Source: Roseibium marinum (lineage in GTDB: Bacteria > Pseudomonadota > Alphaproteobacteria > Rhizobiales > Stappiaceae). Taken from it: DNA of 64,000 nt. The notes under the pieces were generated by a model, which was given only the letters and a program-made list of their open reading frames with translations, made no database searches and was not told the DNA's origin. The DNA lies in assembly GCF_002906165.1 (NCBI RefSeq), contig NZ_PPCN01000012.1, positions 1 to 64,000 of the forward strand, written 5' to 3'. Numbering within the stretch: position 1 is the first letter of the stretch; every line of letters begins with the position of its first letter. The translations under genes were made by a program, and so were the position numbers. Positions 24,913-34,228 of the stretch are shown here, piece after piece.

Positions 24913-25685
24913 TGGAACCTGTTCTGCAAGCGCGCAATCTGGTCAAGCGCTACGGCCGCGTCGTGGCCATGGACCATACCGATTTCGAACTCTATCCGGG
25001 CGAAATCCTCGGCGTGATCGGCGACAACGGCGCGGGGAAATCGACGCTCATCAAGGCTCTCAGCGGCGCTGTGCAACCCGACAGCGGCGAAATCCTGCTG
25101 GATGGCAAGCCGGTGCACTTCACCTCGCCCATCGACGCGCGCGAAGCGGGGATCGAGACCGTCTACCAGACCCTCGCCATGTCACCGGCCCTGTCGATCA
25201 CGGACAACATGTTCATGGGCCGCGAAATTCGCAAACCCGGTTTCCGCGGCAAGTGGCTGCGGCAGCTCGACCGCAGGAAGATGGAGGAAATCGCCCGTGA
25301 CAAGCTCAACGAGCTCGGGCTTTTGACCATCCAGAACATCAACCAGGCGGTGGAGACCCTTTCCGGCGGCCAGCGCCAGGGGGTCGCCGTGGCCCGCGCC
25401 GCCACATTCGGTTCCAAGGTTGTGATCATGGATGAACCGACGGCCGCACTCGGCGTGAAGGAAAGCCGACGTGTGCTGGAGTTGATCAAGGACGTGAGAG
25501 CCCGTGGCCTGCCGATCGTGCTGATCAGCCACAACATGCCGCATGTGTTCGAAGTCGCCGACCGCATTCACATTCATCGGCTCGGCCAGCGCGCCTGCGT
25601 CATCAGGCCCGCGGATTTTTCCATGTCCGACGCCGTGGCCATCATGACAGGTGCGATGGACCCGCCGGAGAGCCGCGCGGCATGA
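24912..25685 (+). CDS. frcA: Fructose ABC transporter ATP-binding protein
   Basis: The 257-residue protein has one complete ABC domain: Walker A GDNGAGKST (about residue 38), signature LSGGQRQGVAVARA, Walker B VVIMDEPTAALG and H-loop LISHNM. Most monosaccharide importers of this class use a double-length ATPase (RbsA type); a single-domain protein of about 260 residues is characteristic of FrcA. It powers the FrcBC importer at the inner membrane. The ATG overlaps the frcC stop. Confidence 0.93.
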   Translation: MEPVLQARNLVKRYGRVVAMDHTDFELYPGEILGVIGDNGAGKSTLIKALSGAVQPDSGEILLDGKPVHFTSPIDAREAGIETVYQTLAMSPALSITDNMFMGREIRKPGFRGKWLRQLDRRKMEEIARDKLNELGLLTIQNINQAVETLSGGQRQGVAVARAATFGSKVVIMDEPTAALGVKESRRVLELIKDVRARGLPIVLISHNMPHVFEVADRIHIHRLGQRACVIRPADFSMSDAVAIMTGAMDPPESRAA

Positions 25686-25756
25686 CCGGTTGCCTATTTA
25701 TCCCGCAGCCCGAACCATTGCCTTTTGAAAACGCTGGCAATAAACACCTGACGAGC

Positions 25757-25786
25757 CTGCTTTCATCCAAAAACGTCAGAAAGCAG
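25757..25786. other. Inverted repeat between frcA and frcK
   Basis: CTGCTTTC (25757-25764) and GAAAGCAG (25779-25786) form an 8-bp perfect stem with a 14-base loop in the 240-base gap. There is no T run, so it may be an operator or a processing hairpin rather than a terminator. Confidence 0.3.
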
Positions 25787-25925
25787 CCGAGTTGATCGGT
25801 CTCAAGATTCTGGAGCGTCATGTCTGCGTTCGCCCGGACGCAAGATGCGCCGAACGCGGACAATGCTCTGAGAATCCCCTCCGGCCGGTACCTTTCGAAC
25901 AACCGACGAACTGTATGGATAATTG

Positions 25926-26873
25926 ATGTTTCTGATTTGCGGCGAAGCCCTGTTCGATCTCTTTGGCGGATCCACGACCGGCGACGGTCTTACCTTCGAT
26001 GCCAGGATCGGCGGTTCGCCGTTCAATGTCGCCACGGGCCTCGCCCGGCTGGGCGAAGAGGCCGCCTTTTTCGGCGGCATCTCGAAAGATGCGTTCGGCG
26101 AAAGACTGATCCAGAAACTTCGCGACGAAGGTGTCTCGGACCGGCATATTCTCAGGACCGCTTACCTGACCACCCTGAGTGTGGTCCAGAAAGACGATCA
26201 CGGCCATCCCGCCTATACGTTCTATGGCGCCGACGCGGCGGACCGGATGGTAACGGCCGACGATCTGCCCACCTTTGCCGAACCGCCAATGTTTCTGCAT
26301 ATCGGCTCTTATACCGCCCTAGTGGAACCGGTCGCCACGGCGTTCAAGGCGTTGATCGGGCGCGAAAAGGGCAACACGCTGGTCTCGTTCGATCCCAACA
26401 TACGCCCTACCGTAGTGCCAGACATGGCGCGCTGGCGCGCAAATACCGAAGCTCTGGTGCCCCTCACCGACATCGTCAAGGTCAGCGATGAGGATCTGGC
26501 CCAGATCGCGCCGGGCGAAGATCCCGGTGAGATTGCCCGCAACTGGCTGTCGCTTGGCGCCGGGCTTGTCATCGTCACCAGGGGACCGGATGGCGCAACG
26601 GCCTTTACGCACAATACCGAGATCAGTTGCCCGGGTGTTACAGTGAAGGTCGAAGACACAGTCGGCGCAGGCGACACGTTCCAGGCCGCGCTTCTGGCCG
26701 GCCTGAAGGAACTCGGTGCGACCGACAGGAACATGCTCACGGCCCTTGACGAAGCGAAGCTGTCGCGGCTTGTCGGGTTCGCGGTGAAGGCCGCCGCCGT
26801 CACCTGTTCGCGGCGCGGGGCCGACCTTCCCACGCGGGGCGAACTGGAAAAAGAATGGGCTACCTTGAAATGA
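25926..26873 (+). CDS. frcK: PfkB-family carbohydrate kinase (fructokinase)
   Basis: The 315-residue protein is a ribokinase-fold sugar kinase. It begins MFLICGEALFDLFGG, has the substrate-binding GGSPFNVATGLARLGEEAAFFGGISKDAFGERL (about residues 29-60), VSFDPNIRP, and the ATP/anion-hole signature DTVGAGDTFQAALLAG near residue 240 with its catalytic Asp. Placed after frcBCA it should phosphorylate incoming fructose to fructose 6-phosphate, which Pgi (6 kb downstream) links to the Zwf-Edd-Eda pathway. The ATG is preferred over a TTG one codon earlier. Confidence 0.9.
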   Translation: MFLICGEALFDLFGGSTTGDGLTFDARIGGSPFNVATGLARLGEEAAFFGGISKDAFGERLIQKLRDEGVSDRHILRTAYLTTLSVVQKDDHGHPAYTFYGADAADRMVTADDLPTFAEPPMFLHIGSYTALVEPVATAFKALIGREKGNTLVSFDPNIRPTVVPDMARWRANTEALVPLTDIVKVSDEDLAQIAPGEDPGEIARNWLSLGAGLVIVTRGPDGATAFTHNTEISCPGVTVKVEDTVGAGDTFQAALLAGLKELGATDRNMLTALDEAKLSRLVGFAVKAAAVTCSRRGADLPTRGELEKEWATLK

Positions 26874-26889
26874 GGGGCTGACAAGGAAA

Positions 26890-26903
26890 TTAAACCGATT
26901 TAA
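26890..26903. promoter_or_regulatory. LacI-family-like operator upstream of zwf
   Basis: TTAAACCGATTTAA has 5-bp perfect arms around a central CCGA, close to the AA-n-CG-n-TT core used by many LacI-family sugar regulators. It lies 58 bases upstream of the zwf ATG in the frcK-zwf gap. No LacI-family gene is in the window. Confidence 0.4.
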
Positions 26904-26960
26904 AACCCGGATCGAATCCGATCACGGCATCTGGGTCTGCTGCTTAGAAGGGGTGTGATT

Positions 26961-28436
26961 ATGGCGGTACGCGTCATCGAAGTTGAAGAGTTCGATCTGG
27001 TCGTATTCGGAGCATCCGGGGACCTTGCCCACCGCAAGCTGCTGCCGGCCCTTTATCACAGGGATGCCGACGGTCAGCTCCCGGCAAATGCCCGCATCAT
27101 CTGCAGCGCTCGACGCGACTACACGGACGATGATTACCGGAACTACGCCAAGGCGGCGCTCAAGGAACACGTCAAGGATCTGGACGACGAGCATCTGTCG
27201 CTGTTTCTGGACCGTCTCCGCTATGTCAAAATCGACGTTGCGTCCGGTGAGGGCTTTGACGACCTCAAGACGATCCTGGACGAACGGACGGACGTCGTGC
27301 GGGCGTTCTACCTGGCCGTTGGCCCCGATCTTTTCGGCACGATCTGCGAAAACCTGGGCAAGGCCGGCGCGGTCAACGACCATTCCCGCGTCGTGATCGA
27401 AAAGCCGATCGGCAAGGACGGAGCCTCGGCGAAGGCGTTGAACGAAACGGTTGGTTCCGTCTTCAAGGAAGAACAGATCTTCCGTATCGACCATTATCTG
27501 GGCAAGGAAACCGTCCAGAACCTCATGGCCCTGCGTTTCGCCAACGCGCTTTTCGAACCGCTCTGGAACGCCGCCCATATCGATCACGTCCAGATCACCG
27601 TCGCTGAATCGCTCGGCGTCGGCGGACGGGCCGGTTACTACGACACCGCGGGCGCCCTGCGCGACATGATCCAGAACCACCTGCTGCAGCTTCTCTGCCT
27701 CGTTGCCATGGAGCCGCCGGAATCCATGAACGCGGACAGCGTCCGCGACGAGAAGCTGAAGGTGCTCAAGGCGCTTGCCCCGATCGACGAACACAACGTG
27801 GACAAGATGACCGTCCGCGGCCAGTACCGGGCCGGGGCTTCCGCGGGCGGCGCCGTTCCGGGCTATCTGGACGAACTCGGCAATGACGAAAGCCGGACGG
27901 AGACATTCGTTGCCCTGAAGGCGGAGATCGCCAACTGGCGTTGGGCCGGCGTGCCGTTCTACCTGCGCACGGGCAAACGCCTGGCGCAGAGGGTTTCGGA
28001 GATCGTCGTTCAGTTTCAGCCCATCCCGCATTCCATCTTCGACGCGGAGGCCGGTGCGATCACCGCGAACCGCCTGATCATCCGCCTGCAGCCGGACGAA
28101 GGCGTGCAGATGCAGATCATGATCAAGGACCCCGGCCCCGGCGGCATGCGCCTGCGCCAGGTTCCGCTCGACATGAGCTTCGCCGACGCCTTCAAGGTGC
28201 GCAATCCGGATGCTTACGAGCGCCTGATCATGGACGTCATCCGCGGCAACCAGACGCTCTTCATGCGTCGCGACGAAGTGGACGCGGCCTGGGCGTGGAT
28301 CGACCCGATCCAGAGCGCCTGGGCTTCCTCGAAGAACCTGCCGAAGGGCTATACGTCCGGCACCTGGGGTCCCTCGGCCTCAATCGCGCTGGTGGAGCGG
28401 GACGGCCGCACCTGGACGGAAGACGACGGGAAATAA
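26961..28436 (+). CDS. zwf: Glucose-6-phosphate 1-dehydrogenase
   Basis: The 491-residue protein oxidises glucose 6-phosphate to 6-phosphogluconolactone with NAD(P)+. It shows the Rossmann start FDLVVFGASGDLAHRKLLPALY (residues 11-32), EKPIGKD (147-153) and the active-site RIDHYLGKE (175-183, His178 and Lys182 as substrate ligands). AAGGGG precedes the ATG; a GTG two codons earlier is possible. It is 87 bases after frcK and 138 bases before edd, all on the + strand. The 6-phosphogluconolactonase gene that commonly follows zwf is missing here. Confidence 0.97.
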   Translation: MAVRVIEVEEFDLVVFGASGDLAHRKLLPALYHRDADGQLPANARIICSARRDYTDDDYRNYAKAALKEHVKDLDDEHLSLFLDRLRYVKIDVASGEGFDDLKTILDERTDVVRAFYLAVGPDLFGTICENLGKAGAVNDHSRVVIEKPIGKDGASAKALNETVGSVFKEEQIFRIDHYLGKETVQNLMALRFANALFEPLWNAAHIDHVQITVAESLGVGGRAGYYDTAGALRDMIQNHLLQLLCLVAMEPPESMNADSVRDEKLKVLKALAPIDEHNVDKMTVRGQYRAGASAGGAVPGYLDELGNDESRTETFVALKAEIANWRWAGVPFYLRTGKRLAQRVSEIVVQFQPIPHSIFDAEAGAITANRLIIRLQPDEGVQMQIMIKDPGPGGMRLRQVPLDMSFADAFKVRNPDAYERLIMDVIRGNQTLFMRRDEVDAAWAWIDPIQSAWASSKNLPKGYTSGTWGPSASIALVERDGRTWTEDDGK

Positions 28437-28574
28437 GAGAAAGCTGTGGGGACCGCGCTGCCCTGAGCCCCTTGTCTCTTAAATCGATCAGCGAGCTGCA
28501 AAAGGGCACGCGCGCCCTATTTGTCCGTGCAAGCGCAGCCAGACCGGTTTCCGGTTAGCAAAGGATTTGAAGCC

Positions 28575-30395
28575 ATGACCATCCAGGACCGCATCGGCGA
28601 CGTCACCGAACGGATCGTCAAACGCAGCCACGACAGCCGTTCCACCTATCTGGAGCGGATCGGCAAGGCGGCTGAGCAGGGCCCGCAGCGGTCCCGCCTC
28701 TCCTGCGGCAACCTCGCGCACGGGTTTGCCGCCTGCGGGCTTTCCGACAAACAGGCGCTTGCCGGCGATGTCGTTCCCAACCTCGGCATCATCACCGCCT
28801 ACAACGACATGCTGTCGGCGCACCAGCCTTACGAAACCTATCCGGCGCTGATCCGGCAGGCGGCGCATGAGGTCGGCGCCGTGGCGCAGGTCGCCGGCGG
28901 CGTTCCGGCCATGTGCGACGGCGTCACCCAGGGCCAGGACGGCATGGAACTGTCGCTGTTCTCCCGGGACGTGATCGCCATGGCGGCGGCCGTCGGCCTG
29001 TCGCACCAGATGTTCGACGCGGCTGTGTTCCTGGGCATCTGCGACAAGATCGTGCCGGGCCTTGCGATTGCCGCCCTGTCCTTCGGTCACTTGCCGACGG
29101 TGTTCATTCCAGCCGGTCCGATGACAACCGGCATTTCGAACGACGACAAGTCCAAGGTCCGCCAGCTTTATGCGGAAGGCAAGGTCGGCCGCGACGCGCT
29201 TCTGGAAAGCGAGTCGAAAGCCTACCATTCCCCGGGCACCTGTACCTTCTACGGCACGGCGAATTCCAACCAGATGCTGATGGAGATCATGGGCCTGCAC
29301 ATGCCGGGCGCCTCCTTCGTCAATCCGGGCACCCCCTTGCGCGATGCCCTGACCAAGGAGGCCGCCAAGCGCGCCCTCGCCATCTCGGCGCTCGGCAACG
29401 AATACACCCCGGCGGGCGAAATCATCGATGAAAAGGCGATCGTCAACGGCGTCGTCGGCCTTCATGCCACGGGCGGTTCCACCAACCACACCATGCATCT
29501 GGTCGCCATAGCCGCGGCGGCCGGTATCCGCCTCACCTGGGACGACATCTCGGACCTCTCCGACGTGGTGCCGCTGCTGGCCCGCGTTTATCCGAACGGC
29601 AAGGCGGACGTGAACCATTTCCAGGCAGCCGGCGGGCTTGCCTTCCTGATCCGCGAACTCCTCGGCGAAGGCTATCTGCATCAGGACGTGAAGACCGTCC
29701 ACGGCACGGATCTCTCCGGGTACACCGTGGAAGCCAAACTCGATGCGAACGGCAATGTGACACGCGAAGAAGTCCCGGCGATGTCCGGCGATGAAGCGGT
29801 GCTGGCCCCTTTCTCCAAGGCTTTTCAGCCGACCGGCGGCCTGAAGATGCTGACCGGCAACATGGGCAAGGCCGTTATCAAGATCTCGGCCGTCGCCAGG
29901 GAACGCCATATCATCGAAGCGCCCGCGCGCGTCTTTCACGACCAGAACGACTTCCTGACCGCCTTCAACAACAAGGAACTCACCGGCGACGTTGCCGCCG
30001 TGGTTCGTTTCCAGGGCCCCAAGGCCTGCGGCATGCCGGAACTGCACAAGCTCACCCCCTGCCTTGGCATCCTGCAGGACCGTGGCTACAGGGTTGCGCT
30101 GATCACCGACGGCCGCATGTCCGGCGCGTCCGGCAAGGTCCCGGCCGCCATCCATGTGACGCCGGAAGCCGCTGACGGCGGCCCTATCGCGAAGATCCGT
30201 GACGGCGACATGATACGGGTGGATGCGGTCAGCGGCCAGTTGACGGTTCTGGTCGATGAAGCTGAATTCAACGCCCGCGCGCCTGCCAAGGCCGACCTGA
30301 GCCACCATCATTTCGGTGTCGGCCGCGATCTTTTCGCCGCCTTCCGCAACAATGTCGGCACGGCCGACACAGGCGCGCACGTCTTCGGCAACTGA
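28575..30395 (+). CDS. edd: 6-phosphogluconate dehydratase
   Basis: The 606-residue protein matches Edd of the IlvD/Edd family, an Fe-S dehydratase that makes 2-keto-3-deoxy-6-phosphogluconate, the first committed Entner-Doudoroff step. Landmarks include [21 protein letters not shown], the Edd-specific [36 protein letters not shown], the [20 protein letters not shown]-like segment, and near the C-terminus [26 protein letters not shown] 28575 has AAAGGA upstream. It is followed 28 bases later by eda. Confidence 0.97.
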   Translation: [606 protein letters not shown]

Positions 30396-30423
30396 GCGAA
30401 ACCAAAAGAACCAGGAGGCAGAG

Positions 30424-31062
30424 TTGGCCCAGGACAAAGCGAAAATCGAAGAAGTGATGTGCGCGGCACCGGTCATTCCGGTTCTGATCGTCGAAGATCC
30501 GAAAAAAGCCGTTCCCATGGCCCGGGCCCTGGTGCGCGGCGGTCTGCCTGCCATCGAAATCACCCTGCGCACCCCCCATGCCCTGGAAGCGATCGACGCG
30601 GTCAACGAACATGTGGAAGGCGCCATTGTCGGCGCGGGCACCGTGCTGGACGCAAGACAATACGATGCGGCTGTATCCGCCGGGGCGCGTTTCGTCGTTT
30701 CCCCCGGCGCGACGGAAGCGCTGCTCGATGCCGCGGACCAGCACAGCGTTCCGCTGCTGCCCGGCGCGGCAACGGCATCCGAAGTCATGTTCCTGCTGGA
30801 GCGCGGTTATGAGCGGCTGAAGTTCTTCCCCGCGGAACAGGCAGGCGGCGCTTCCTACCTTAAATCGCTGTCCTCACCTCTCGCTGCGGCGAAATTCTGT
30901 CCGACCGGCGGCGTCAGCCTGGACAAGGCTCCGGACTATCTGAAGCTGCCCAACGTGCTGTGTGTCGGCGGATCCTGGATCGCCGATGCCAAGGCCATTG
31001 CCTCTGAAGACTGGACAGGCATAGAGGAGCGTGCGCGCGCAGCGGCGGGCCTCAAGGGCTGA
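30424..31062 (+). CDS. eda: 2-dehydro-3-deoxy-6-phosphogluconate aldolase
   Basis: The product cleaves KDPG to pyruvate and glyceraldehyde 3-phosphate. From a TTG start with AGGAGG six bases upstream it is 212 residues long and places the Schiff-base lysine at Lys133 (RLKFFPAEQAGG) and the catalytic Glu at 45 (AIEITLRTPHALEAI), the same numbers as in the E. coli enzyme. GAGTVLDARQYDAAVSAGARFVVSPG is also typical. Other in-frame starts lie inside edd and would add unrelated residues. Final gene of the zwf-edd-eda group. Confidence 0.96.
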   Translation: MAQDKAKIEEVMCAAPVIPVLIVEDPKKAVPMARALVRGGLPAIEITLRTPHALEAIDAVNEHVEGAIVGAGTVLDARQYDAAVSAGARFVVSPGATEALLDAADQHSVPLLPGAATASEVMFLLERGYERLKFFPAEQAGGASYLKSLSSPLAAAKFCPTGGVSLDKAPDYLKLPNVLCVGGSWIADAKAIASEDWTGIEERARAAAGLKG

Positions 31063-31127
31063 GCGGAGCCCCCGGCGTGTGGAAGACGAATGCAGGTTGA
31101 GCCGGCCGGCAGGCAGAACGCCTTTGT

Positions 31128-31703
31128 TCAGGCGTCCTGAGTTTCCTCGTCGTTGCTGAATTCCTCAAGTGTCCGGTTCCACAAAAGGCGCAGGCCGGCG
31201 GCATTCGCCGTCCGCCAGGCGAATTCGGCAATCACCGGCCTCTCGATTTTCCCCATGCTCAGGACCACTTCCTCGGGAAGCGCGGCAAGTCCCTTGGCGG
31301 AAATCCGGCAGCCGTTTTTGCCGGCATCGACGATAATACCGCTGATCTCGGTGATCCCTTCAAGATCGGCGACCTTGACCGGAATATTGACGTTGTTGCG
31401 CTTTTCGCGGCGCTTGTCGGTGACGATCTTGTCAGTCTTGAGGAAAAGAACGGCCGCGTCGTTGCCTCTTACTGAAGTCACTTGTGCCTTCATCAGCCTG
31501 CCCGTATCCCCGACCCGGATGCCGACATTCTTGTAGAGTTCACTGATGTCCACCGACGTCAGGCGGCATCCCCATTCGCTGACATTGGAAACCACGACAT
31601 TGATGACGGCCAGATTGTCGAAATCCACCACGAGGGCTTCTTCTTCCGCATCCGGCTGGTCTTGAAGATGGGCAAGGCTGTGTTTGTTGTTGTCCGCGCT
31701 CAT
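31128..31703 (-). CDS. PilZ-domain protein, probably with two PilZ-like modules
   Basis: The 191-residue protein has a C-terminal PilZ domain with the c-di-GMP signature DKRREKRNNVNIPV (R-x3-R, about residue 100) and IIVDAGKNGCRIS in place of D/N-x-S-x-x-G. The N-terminal half repeats the second motif (VVSNVSEWGCRLTS, about residue 38) but lacks the arginine motif, so only the second module is a likely ligand site. PilZ proteins transmit c-di-GMP signals to motility, exopolysaccharide or transcription targets. Divergent from pgi; a diguanylate cyclase lies at 50.4 kb. Confidence 0.75.
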   Translation of the reverse strand: MSADNNKHSLAHLQDQPDAEEEALVVDFDNLAVINVVVSNVSEWGCRLTSVDISELYKNVGIRVGDTGRLMKAQVTSVRGNDAAVLFLKTDKIVTDKRREKRNNVNIPVKVADLEGITEISGIIVDAGKNGCRISAKGLAALPEEVVLSMGKIERPVIAEFAWRTANAAGLRLLWNRTLEEFSNDEETQDA

Positions 31704-32039
31704 GCAACAACTTTACTGTGACATCGCTTGAAATTTACTTAATGAACCCGTCTTTTTCTGTGTTTTCTCGCTTGTAGAAATACATATCCGTAATTTTAGC
31801 AGGTCAACGTGCCGGTCCGAGCGACTTTCCTCAAATCTAATCTACTGTAACATTGCCAGGGATGGCTGCCATGGAACTCGACCGTGAAACGCGCCGCCTG
31901 TTCCGGCGTCCCTTCCGGTCCGCTCCTCCGGCCCCTTGGAATTTCTTCTCCCCCTTGAGAAATTGCTGTGCTATCTGATGCGCGGTGTCCGCAAAGACGC
32001 CGATCCAGGTGAATTCGATCGATTTCAGGGGATTTTTTC
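31704..32039. other. Divergent intergenic region, PilZ gene / pgi
   Basis: A 336-base gap. It contains a perfect 7-bp dyad, AATTTCT (31940-31946) and AGAAATT (31958-31964), 76 bases before the pgi start, which could be an operator. I find no confident promoter boxes and no gene. Confidence 0.45.
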
Positions 32040-33662
32040 ATGGCGCTCGAAGCAGCTTTTGTCTCACTCGGCCGGCAGGCTGAAAAGCTGAAAGACACCA
32101 CGCTCCGGGACCTGTTCGCCGCTGACCCCGCCCGGTTCGAGACGTTCAGCGTCCGCTGCGACGATCTCCTTCTCGACTACTCCAAGTCCAGGATCGATGC
32201 CAAAGCATTCGAGTTGCTGATCGCGCTCGCCAGGGCGGCCGATGTCGAAGGCAGGCGCGCGGCGATGTTCGCGGGCGAAAAGATCAACGGTACGGAAAAG
32301 CGCGCGGTGCTGCATACCGCCCTGCGCAACCGGTCCGGCGATCCCGTGCTGGTCGATGGCGAAGATGTAATGCCCGATGTCATTGCCGTGCTGGATGCCA
32401 TGGCGGATTTTTCCGAAGCGATCCGCTCCGGCGAGCTCACCTCTTCCACGGGAGACGCGTTCACCGATGTCGTCAACATCGGCATCGGCGGTTCCGATCT
32501 CGGCCCGGCCATGACCACGCTGGCGCTGGCCCCCTATCACGACGGTCCGGAATTGCATTATGTCTCCAACGTGGACGGCGCCCATATCGCAGATACGCTG
32601 GAAAAGCTGGACCCGGCAACCACGCTGATCATCGTCGCCTCCAAGACCTTCACCACCATCGAGACGATGACCAATGCGCAGACCGCGCGTAAATGGATTG
32701 CCGGTGCCCTGGGTGAAGACGCCGTGGGCGATCACTTCGCGGCCGTCTCCACAGCGCTCGACAAGGTCGCGGCCTTCGGCATCGACGAAGCCCGCGTCTT
32801 CGGTTTCTGGGACTGGGTCGGCGGGCGCTATTCCGTGTGGTCCGCCATCGGCCTGCCGCTGATGATCGCCGTCGGACCCGACGCCTTTGACGACTTCCTG
32901 GAAGGCGCGCACGCGCTCGATACCCACTTCAGGCAGGCGCCCCTTGAAGAGAACCTTCCGGTTCTGATGGCCCTGATCGGGATATGGAACCGCGATGCGC
33001 TCGGTCTTTCGTCCCGCGCGATCCTGCCCTATGACCAGCGCCTGGCCCGGCTGCCCGCCTATCTGCAGCAGCTCGACATGGAATCCAACGGCAAGCGGGT
33101 GAAGCTTGACGGCAGCCCGGTGAGCCAGGAAACAGGACCGCTGGTCTGGGGCGAACCCGGCACGAACGGCCAGCACGCCTTCTATCAGCTCCTGCACCAG
33201 GGCACGACCGTGATCCCGTGCGAGTTTCTTGTGGCCGCCAACGGCCATGAAGACGATCTGAAACATCATCACGACCTTCTGGTCGCAAATTGTCTCGCCC
33301 AGTCCGAAGCCCTGATGCTGGGCCGGACGCTGGAGGAGGCAAAGGCGCTGCTCGGGGCCTCGGGAATGCATGACGAAGACGCCGAGCGTCTGGCGCCCCA
33401 CAAGGTCTTTCCGGGCAACCGGCCCTCCATTACGCTGGTCTACGACATGCTCACGCCCTATGCGCTCGGCCGTCTTGTCGCCCTTTACGAGCATCGCGTC
33501 TTCGTCGAGGGCGTTATCTGGGAAATCAATTCATTCGACCAGTGGGGCGTCGAACTCGGCAAGGAACTCGCCACGGCCCTGCTGCCGATGGTCAAGGGAG
33601 ACGTCCCGGCGGATTCGAAGGATTCCTCCACCAGGGGCCTGCTGGCCGCACTCAAAAGCTGA
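32040..33662 (+). CDS. pgi: Glucose-6-phosphate isomerase
   Basis: The 540-residue protein interconverts glucose 6-phosphate and fructose 6-phosphate. It shows FTDVVNIGIGGSDLGPAMTTLAL, the first Pgi signature VGGRYSVWSAIGLPLMI, the QQLDMESNGK segment, and the second signature GVIWEINSFDQWGVELGK near the C-terminus. In this genome it would pass fructose 6-phosphate from the Frc pathway into Zwf-Edd-Eda, which lies just upstream. Shine-Dalgarno match is weak (AGGGGA about ten bases upstream). Single gene. Confidence 0.97.
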   Translation: MALEAAFVSLGRQAEKLKDTTLRDLFAADPARFETFSVRCDDLLLDYSKSRIDAKAFELLIALARAADVEGRRAAMFAGEKINGTEKRAVLHTALRNRSGDPVLVDGEDVMPDVIAVLDAMADFSEAIRSGELTSSTGDAFTDVVNIGIGGSDLGPAMTTLALAPYHDGPELHYVSNVDGAHIADTLEKLDPATTLIIVASKTFTTIETMTNAQTARKWIAGALGEDAVGDHFAAVSTALDKVAAFGIDEARVFGFWDWVGGRYSVWSAIGLPLMIAVGPDAFDDFLEGAHALDTHFRQAPLEENLPVLMALIGIWNRDALGLSSRAILPYDQRLARLPAYLQQLDMESNGKRVKLDGSPVSQETGPLVWGEPGTNGQHAFYQLLHQGTTVIPCEFLVAANGHEDDLKHHHDLLVANCLAQSEALMLGRTLEEAKALLGASGMHDEDAERLAPHKVFPGNRPSITLVYDMLTPYALGRLVALYEHRVFVEGVIWEINSFDQWGVELGKELATALLPMVKGDVPADSKDSSTRGLLAALKS

Positions 33663-33896
33663 GCGTTAGGAACCTTTTAAGAAACCACGCGTTATAGAGC
33701 GTGAAAGTCCGCCTTATTTCTGCCCCACGTAGCCTATCTGGTTCACAACGTTGAAGAACTCTGATCGGAATACTTTTTCACCGCTGGCCGGTTGCGGCAA
33801 TGAGCGTTTGCCCGCGAATGCAAAGCAGCTTACCTTCGGTGATACGAATTCGGAAGAACGCACCGTGATACGCGGTCCGGAAGGGAGAATGATTCT

Positions 33897-34166
33897 ATGA
33901 AGAAGCTTGTTCTGCTCGCAGCGGTCGGCCTTGCGCTCGCCGGATGTCAGTCCGACAGTCAGCGTGACCGCGCCCTTATCGGCGGCGGTCTGGGTGCCGC
34001 GACCGGCGCTGCAATCGGTGCCGCCGCCACGGGCGATGTCGGCGGTGCGCTTGTAGGTGCGGCGATCGGCGGAGCCGGCGGTGCGATCGTCGGCGGTGCC
34101 ACGACACCGAAAAACTGTGTCGCTTATGACCGATACGGCAACCCTTACCGTGTCGCTTGCCCGTAA
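33897..34166 (+). CDS. Glycine-zipper lipoprotein, tandem copy 1
   Basis: The 89-residue product has a lipoprotein signal peptide with lipobox LAGC (Cys17), a short polar stretch (QSDSQRDRA), a long Gly/Ala-rich zipper (GGGLGAATGAAIGAAATG... to GGAIVGG) able to form a membrane hairpin, and a conserved tail PKNCVAYDRYGNPYRVACP with two cysteines. GGGAGAA precedes the ATG. First of three adjacent paralogues on the + strand. Probably anchored in the outer membrane; function unknown, envelope stability or stress is typical for glycine-zipper proteins. Confidence 0.88.
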   Translation: MKKLVLLAAVGLALAGCQSDSQRDRALIGGGLGAATGAAIGAAATGDVGGALVGAAIGGAGGAIVGGATTPKNCVAYDRYGNPYRVACP

Positions 34167-34228
34167 GTGCTCTTAAGTGAATGAGACACGCATTTTATAC
34201 CGGTGACTTTACCGCCAGGAAGTATGTG

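Noticed and set aside
28488..30788. A 766-residue open frame on the - strand
   Set aside because: It is the antisense shadow of edd and the start of eda, both certain. No protein motif is visible in it.
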